Assembly: GCA_027294185.1 (NCBI GenBank)
Contig: JAPUME010000283.1
Span: 1-9,262 of the forward strand
Reading direction: 5' to 3'
Source: Acidobacteriota bacterium
Lineage (GTDB): Bacteria > Acidobacteriota > Terriglobia > UBA7540 > JAPUME01
DNA: 9,262 nucleotides
Shown here in pieces: positions 5,219 to 9,262 of the stretch (its first letter is position 1; each line of letters begins with the position of its first letter). Below the pieces are notes generated by a model. It saw only the letters and a program-made list of their open reading frames with translations, made no database searches and was not told the DNA's origin. The position numbers were made by a program, and so were the translations under genes.

Positions 5219-6567
5219 AAACTGTATTTGTGGTGGGCGCAGGCCCGGCCGGTATTTATGCCACGCAAAAACTCGCCCGTGCCGGCCACTCGGTCTTCCT
5301 GTTCAACCGGGATATCAAACCCGGCGGGCTGGCCGAATACGGCATCTACCCCACCAAAGATAAGATGAAGGGTGGGTTGCGCAAGCTGTTCGGAAGAATC
5401 CTGGATATGCCGAACGTTGCCTACTTCGGTCACTCGACCGTGGCGTCGGGCAAAGCTCTTACCATCGACCTGCTCCGGGAATGGAATCCCGCTGCGCTGG
5501 TTTTTGCCGTGGGCGCCCAGGGGACGAAAAAAATAGGCCTCCCCGGCGAAGATTCCAGGGGCGTTTATTCGGCCAAGGATTTTGTCTACAACTACAACCT
5601 CCTGCCTCCCTTCACATCCCAGGATTTCTCAACCGGAAAGAGGGTCGCCGTTATCGGCATGGGCAACGTGATGGCGGACCTCGCCCATTGGCTGCTTGTT
5701 GATGACCCAAACCTTACGGCCGAAGAGGTCATTGTAATCGCCCGCCGGGGTCCCTTTGATACCAAATTCGACCGGAGAGAGTTCGACTACATCGAGGAAT
5801 ACCTCGACTGCCGGGCACTCGAAGACGAACTGGGGCGAATTAAGGAGAGCATTGCCGCCGTCGGACAGGACACCGCCAAGGTCGCCGAAGCAAGCTTCCC
5901 TGCCCTGGCCAAGCCCCGCCAGGACCCGACGGGCGCAAGGCTCCGCTTTCGTTTCCTCTCCTCCCCGACCGCCATCCACGCTGACAAGGACGGCCGCATC
6001 GAACGCCTGACCATTACTGAAAACGAGTTGGTTCCCCGCAACGGGGGCACGACTGCCAGGGCCACCGAAAAAACCTCCGACCTCGAGGTAGATACGCTGA
6101 TCTTCGCCATCGGCGACATCGTAGACCCCACTGTCGGCCTACCTTCAAACAAGGGTATCTTCCTCACCAATCCGGACCAGTCGCAATCGGAACAGGCCGC
6201 CTATGAGGTTTTCGACCCCCAGGGTGCACATGTCGTCAAGGGCAACTACGTCGTGGGTTGGGCGCGTTTGGCCAGCGAAGGCGTGGTGGGCAAGGCGCGC
6301 TATGACGCCGAACAGGGCGTAGATCACATCCTCAAGTATCTCGAAGGTGTGTCCGATGGCTCCACGCCGTCGGCCGCAGAAATCCGCGCCTCCCTCGACC
6401 GCAAGGGCCTTCGACCGGTCACCCAGGACGAGTTGGCCCATCTGGCCCGTGCCGAGCAGAGGCAGGCTGGTGAGCGCGGTGTCACGCCCTTCAAGTTCGG
6501 GATTGACCAGGAGATGCTGGCCGCCATTGAAGCGGAAAAGAGCAAATCCGGCAACGCCGCTGCATGA
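5215..6567 (+). CDS. NADPH-dependent FAD oxidoreductase, FprA/adrenodoxin (ferredoxin-NADP+) reductase type
   Basis: A 450-residue cytoplasmic flavoprotein. The FAD Rossmann motif GAGPAG is at 8-13, followed by the KPGGLAEYGIYPTK segment (36-49) characteristic of FprA and adrenodoxin reductase. A second dinucleotide motif, GMGNVMADLAHWL (148-160), with R177/R178 positioned for the NADP 2'-phosphate, binds NADPH. FAIGD (297-301) and the late GWARLASEGVVGKAR (348-362) correspond to the FAD-contact segments near the C-terminus. Length matches mycobacterial FprA (about 456). Such enzymes pass electrons between NADPH and a ferredoxin, which may feed P450s or Fe-S assembly; no ferredoxin or P450 gene is present here. 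The GTG at 5215 has a perfect AGGAGG 5 bases upstream (5204-5209). The gene stands alone between a divergent TIM-barrel gene and a weakly coding gap. A glutamate-synthase-small-subunit-like role is a less likely alternative. Confidence 0.88.
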   Translation: MKTVFVVGAGPAGIYATQKLARAGHSVFLFNRDIKPGGLAEYGIYPTKDKMKGGLRKLFGRILDMPNVAYFGHSTVASGKALTIDLLREWNPAALVFAVGAQGTKKIGLPGEDSRGVYSAKDFVYNYNLLPPFTSQDFSTGKRVAVIGMGNVMADLAHWLLVDDPNLTAEEVIVIARRGPFDTKFDRREFDYIEEYLDCRALEDELGRIKESIAAVGQDTAKVAEASFPALAKPRQDPTGARLRFRFLSSPTAIHADKDGRIERLTITENELVPRNGGTTARATEKTSDLEVDTLIFAIGDIVDPTVGLPSNKGIFLTNPDQSQSEQAAYEVFDPQGAHVVKGNYVVGWARLASEGVVGKARYDAEQGVDHILKYLEGVSDGSTPSAAEIRASLDRKGLRPVTQDELAHLARAEQRQAGERGVTPFKFGIDQEMLAAIEAEKSKSGNAAA

Positions 6568-6638
6568 GACGATAGGCCCTGCGATCAGCTGAAACCCGGA
6601 ATTCCAAACTCAAAATCCGGCGAGAAGCGCAAAATACC

Positions 6639-6842
6639 ATGTGCAAACTCGTTCGCATTCGACTTGTCCTGGGAATGGTTCTCCTGGCCCTGGCCGTAGG
6701 GTCATCAACCCGGGCAAGCCGGAATCGCCTGGGAGCCTTCGAGCAGCAGACCAATGGTGGTGATGCCCAGCTTGGCGGTGGGGGCGAATTTGACGCAGCT
6801 TTCCAGGGGCGGCATTTGCAAACCAATGCCAGGCCGACCTAA
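6639..6842 (+). CDS. Doubtful small exported protein in the 6568-6928 gap
   Basis: This is the only candidate gene in the 361-base gap between the reductase and the second TIM-barrel gene. The 67-residue frame starts like a Sec signal peptide: K3 and R6 to R8, a hydrophobic core LVLGMVLLALAVG (about 9-21), and a possible cleavage after SSTRA (22-26). The remainder is Gln/Gly-rich and low in order, with no recognisable domain. No good ribosome binding site precedes ATG 6639. Just after the signal-like part another frame (from about 6714) stays open to TGA near 6861, so the piece could also be the frameshifted remains of a longer exported protein. The rest of the gap holds no terminator I can identify. 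Confidence 0.25.
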   Translation: MCKLVRIRLVLGMVLLALAVGSSTRASRNRLGAFEQQTNGGDAQLGGGGEFDAAFQGRHLQTNARPT

Positions 6843-6857
6843 ATCGGAAATTCCGGC

Positions 6858-6886
6858 TTGAGCATGGCGGGCGGTTGGGTTAGGCT
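6858..6886 (+). promoter_or_regulatory. Candidate promoter of the second TIM-barrel gene
   Basis: TTGAGC (6858-6863), exactly 17 bases, then TAGGCT (6881-6886). The -35 is fair and the -10 keeps only its key first, second and last bases. An 11-base inverted repeat, CGGAA-A-TTCCG (6845-6855), sits just upstream and might be an operator or chance. Confidence 0.35.
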
Positions 6887-6917
6887 GTGAGCCATACAGG
6901 GAAAAGAAATCAAAATC

Positions 6918-6924
6918 AGGGAGG
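6918..6924 (+). promoter_or_regulatory. Ribosome binding site that fixes the second TIM-barrel start
   Basis: AGGGAGG ends 4 bases before ATG 6929. It favours this ATG over the in-frame GTG at 6887, which would place the site inside the gene and add 14 polar residues before the Tat signal. Confidence 0.6.
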
Positions 6925-6928
6925 CTTC

Positions 6929-8020
6929 ATGAGCGAGAAAAATACCGTTTCGCGCGTCGATGATCGTGATCGCAGGGACTTTTTCAAGACCGCTGGCAAA
7001 AGCATCGCGGTGGCGAGTGCCATGATGGCGGTGAAATCTTCCAGGGCAGGCGCGGCCGCTCCGCCGGACGGCGCCGGCAGGATCGCCTCCAACACTTATG
7101 CCGTCCGACATCTGTTCAAGCGGGTTTCCAGGTTTCGGCCTCCCACCGAGCATCAGAAACAGCTCAAGGAAAAATACGGCGAGATCACGATGCTGGACTT
7201 CCCTCAATTCACCAAGGACACCTATCCGGGCGTGAACAAGATGGATCTCTGGTCCTCACTCTTTGGAGACTCCGAAGATGAAGGGCAGTTCGGCACCCGG
7301 GAGTTTCGCGGAAGAACCAGGCGCGGCGACTTTGAACCCTCGCGTCCCACCTCTCGCAAATGGCTGGACAAGCTCGCCTCCAAGATCGCCTCCACGGGCG
7401 TGACGGCTCAACACATTTCAAACAACGCTCCGAGGAACATTTCCGATCTGGACGCGGAAAAGCGTCGGGAGGGGATCCGCATTGGAAAGATCTGGCTGGA
7501 TGCGGCTAAACAGATCGGCGCCAAATCGATGCCCGTCAACACGGGCGGGCCAAGAATCGCCCCCTCCGCCTCGGCCGAGAGCGGATACCCGACGAACGAC
7601 GAGATCGTTCCCTACATCAAGAACGCCATCGAATCGTTCAAACAGTTGGCCGACTACGGGGAAAAGGTCGGCGTCAAAACGACGATCGAAAATCATTGGG
7701 GGTTGAGCGCCAATCCGATGAACGTGCGCATCATCCTCAATGAGGTCAACAGCCCCTTCCTGGAAGCCTCACCGGATTTCTGCAACTGGGAGCATGAGTA
7801 CATGCTCTACCACGGCCTGGAGGCTCTGATTCCCTACGCGTCGTCGATGGTTCACGGAAAGCGCTGGGTGCGGTATCCCCATGTGGACATTGCACGCTGC
7901 GTGGAGGTGCTGAAGAAGGCGAACTACCAGGGAACTATCGCCCTGGAGTACGAAACGAATAACGACGACCCGGTCGAGGGAACGCGGAAGTTGATGACGG
8001 ACATCGTCGCAGCGTTATAA
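6929..8020 (+). CDS. Tat-exported xylose-isomerase-like TIM-barrel protein (sugar isomerase/epimerase family)
   Basis: A 363-residue protein. Residues 12-36 form a twin-arginine signal: DRDRRDFFK, then the hydrophobic stretch IAVASAMMAV, with a probable cleavage near SRAGAAA (38-44). The mature part is a xylose-isomerase-like TIM barrel. The likely metal-binding set is E254 (TIENHWG), D283 (SPDFCNW), H309 (SMVHGK) and E340 (IALEYE). The region about 95-145, between the first strands, is longer and more charged than in the 293-residue relative at 4063-4944, so the two are not recent duplicates and probably act on different substrates. The family includes isomerases, epimerases and dehydratases of sugars and inositols; the reaction here is unknown. 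It starts at ATG 6929 behind AGGGAGG, has a plausible promoter at 6858-6886, and ends with TAA, converging on the peptidase gene 164 bases away. Confidence 0.88.
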   Translation: MSEKNTVSRVDDRDRRDFFKTAGKSIAVASAMMAVKSSRAGAAAPPDGAGRIASNTYAVRHLFKRVSRFRPPTEHQKQLKEKYGEITMLDFPQFTKDTYPGVNKMDLWSSLFGDSEDEGQFGTREFRGRTRRGDFEPSRPTSRKWLDKLASKIASTGVTAQHISNNAPRNISDLDAEKRREGIRIGKIWLDAAKQIGAKSMPVNTGGPRIAPSASAESGYPTNDEIVPYIKNAIESFKQLADYGEKVGVKTTIENHWGLSANPMNVRIILNEVNSPFLEASPDFCNWEHEYMLYHGLEALIPYASSMVHGKRWVRYPHVDIARCVEVLKKANYQGTIALEYETNNDDPVEGTRKLMTDIVAAL

Positions 8021-8085
8021 CCGGCGGCGGAAACCCTCGTAAGCGAAGCAACGGATACCAGGGCGAGGAGAAATATCAAAGGTCC

Positions 8086-8097
8086 GGTACGCGTACC
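8086..8097. repeat. 12-base perfect palindrome in a convergent gap
   Basis: GGTACGCGTACC is its own reverse complement and lies in the 164-base gap between two converging genes (8021-8184). It could form a short hairpin that helps end transcription from either side, but neither strand follows it with a T-tract. Two or so such palindromes are expected by chance in a window this long. I see no other feature in the gap. Confidence 0.3.
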
Positions 8098-8184
8098 TGC
8101 GGATTCCCTCAGCGAAGCATTCCAATGCTGGGACCAATGGCGGGGCTTCTTCTTCCCTGTGGAGCCCACGCGGCTGCAAAGGCT

Positions 8185-9262
8185 TCAGCGACTATTCCCT
8201 TTCCGTCGCCCCACGTAGGTTTCCAGCCAGTGGGTGGTTTCCCAAAGCATGTGCAACACGGACTCGCGCGCCCGGTAGCCGTGACTCTCGTTGGGCAGCA
8301 TCACCAACCTCGCCTTCACACCGTGCCCCTTGAGCGCATGGTAGAACCTTTCGCTCTGAATCGGGAAGGTACCGGAATTGTTGTCCGCCCCTCCGTGGAT
8401 GAGCAGGATGGGTTCGTTGACGCGGTCGGCATGCATGAAGGGTGACATCCGGAAGTAAATTTCCGGCGCCTCCCAAAAGGTTCGCTGCTCCGCCTGAAAT
8501 CCGAAGGGCGTCAGGGTGCGGTTGTAGGCCCCGCTACGCGCGACTCCCGTGGCAAACACGTCCGAATGTGCCAGCAGGTTCGCCACCATAAAGGCGCCAT
8601 AGGAGTGGCCCGCGATGGCGATGCGCTTGCGATCGGCGATTCCCCGCTCGACCAATTCATCGACAGCCGCCTCAGCGCTTGAGACCAGTTGCTCCACGTA
8701 GGAATCATTGGGTTCCTTCTCCCCCTCGCCGATGATGGGCATGATGGGATCATCAAAAATAGCGTAGCCCGCCGCAAGATAAATCAGCGACGAAGTGGGA
8801 CTGATTCGCGTGAAGCGGTAGGGCGACCGCCGCACCTGCCCGGCCGAGGCGGCGCTCTTGTACTCGCGCGGGTAGGCCCACATCAGCACCGGAAACGGAC
8901 CGTCTTCGGGTTTCTTGCCCGGCGGAAGGTAGAGCATTCCGCTCAGCTCCACCCCGTCCGCCCGTTTGTACCGGATCAACTCCTTGTGCAGGCCCTTCAA
9001 CTTCGGCGTCGGGTGCGGAATCCGGGTCAACTGAGTCATCTCGTCTTTCCCGAGTTTGCGCAGGAAATAGTTGGGCGGTTCGTCAACCGACTCGCGTCTG
9101 GTTACGAGAAGGCCCTCTTTCGCATCGATCACCACGATGGGCCATTCGTAGAGGGGAGCTTCCGACCGCCAAAGCCGCACGCTCTCCTTGCGGGAGAGGC
9201 TGTATTTGTCGAGGAATGGGCGGTTGCCCTGCGGCGACGCTCCCTGGCTGCGAAGAAAGAGC
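8185..9262 (-). CDS. S9-family serine peptidase, glutamyl endopeptidase-like (C-terminal part; 5' end beyond the window)
   Basis: The frame is open from the right edge to TGA 8185-8187, giving 358 visible residues; the start and N-terminal beta-propeller lie outside. The GTG at 9180 is an internal Val codon, since recognisable family sequence (GASPQGNRPFLDKYSL) lies upstream of it. The alpha/beta-hydrolase domain carries the full triad: Ser in GHSYGA (codon 8602-8604), Asp in HGGADNN (8383-8385) and His in NESHGYRA (8281-8283). The segments LMWAYPREYK, MPIIGEGEKEPNDSYVEQL and SGAYNRTLTPFGFQ match the S9D group, which includes bacterial and chloroplast glutamyl endopeptidases that cut after acidic residues. 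Those proteins usually have 800 or more residues and act in peptide breakdown; bacterial ones are often exported, but the signal region is not visible. Dipeptidyl or acylaminoacyl peptidase activity is the main alternative. Confidence 0.93.
   Translation of the reverse strand, partial: LFLRSQGASPQGNRPFLDKYSLSRKESVRLWRSEAPLYEWPIVVIDAKEGLLVTRRESVDEPPNYFLRKLGKDEMTQLTRIPHPTPKLKGLHKELIRYKRADGVELSGMLYLPPGKKPEDGPFPVLMWAYPREYKSAASAGQVRRSPYRFTRISPTSSLIYLAAGYAIFDDPIMPIIGEGEKEPNDSYVEQLVSSAEAAVDELVERGIADRKRIAIAGHSYGAFMVANLLAHSDVFATGVARSGAYNRTLTPFGFQAEQRTFWEAPEIYFRMSPFMHADRVNEPILLIHGGADNNSGTFPIQSERFYHALKGHGVKARLVMLPNESHGYRARESVLHMLWETTHWLETYVGRRKGNSR

Noticed and set aside
6887..6928. GTG start at 6887 for the second TIM-barrel gene
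   Set aside because: It lies almost at the predicted transcript start, has no ribosome binding site, and adds 14 polar residues before the Tat signal. ATG 6929 follows AGGGAGG.
7924..8169. 81-codon - strand frame with a hydrophobic signal-like stretch, upstream-side neighbour of the peptidase 3' end
   Set aside because: Nearly 100 bases are antisense to the well-supported 3' end of the second TIM-barrel gene, it starts with GTG without a good ribosome binding site, and it lacks any mature domain.

Overview
This window looks like ordinary chromosomal DNA of a free-living, moderately GC-rich bacterium, most likely an Acidobacteriota-type soil organism. I infer this from the gene set: two Tat-signal sugar isomerase/epimerase TIM-barrel proteins, a secreted-type TPR protein with a 'SLPWY' core, and an S9 glutamyl-endopeptidase-like enzyme. 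I could not test it by search. I see no phage, plasmid, transposon, CRISPR or defence genes.

Layout, left to right. The 3' tail of an unidentified + strand gene ends at 85. A class I SAM-dependent methyltransferase lies on the - strand (196-930), with a tRNA-Ser(UGA) gene directly upstream on the same strand (970-1059) and a tRNA promoter at 1081-1110. Divergent from these is a + strand TPR protein (main open frame 1364-2434). Its natural signal peptide seems to begin at a TTG at 1244 but is cut by an in-frame TAG at 1289. Citrate synthase (gltA, - strand, 2458-3789) converges on it and has its own sigma70-like promoter. Next on the - strand is a Tat-exported xylose-isomerase-like TIM-barrel protein (4063-4944), also with a good promoter. 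A divergent + strand gene encodes an FprA/adrenodoxin-reductase-type NADPH oxidoreductase (5215-6567). A 361-base stretch with at most one doubtful small exported ORF follows, then a second, larger Tat-exported TIM-barrel protein (6929-8020). The window ends inside a - strand S9-family serine peptidase whose N-terminal part lies beyond the right edge.

Most genes appear to be single transcription units: strands alternate and several have their own promoter. There is no multigene operon that would reveal a new system. The housekeeping parts are citrate synthase (TCA entry), the FAD/NADPH reductase (electron supply to a ferredoxin-like partner not present here) and tRNA-Ser. The accessory parts are the two exported isomerase-like proteins and the peptidase, which suit a scavenger of sugars and peptides.

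The points most worth a second look are the amber codon inside the TPR signal peptide, a nine-codon upstream ORF whose stop overlaps the reductase start as GTGA, inverted repeats around the promoter of the first TIM-barrel gene, and the orphan exported mini-ORF at 6639-6842. None of these amounts to strong evidence for an undescribed system.
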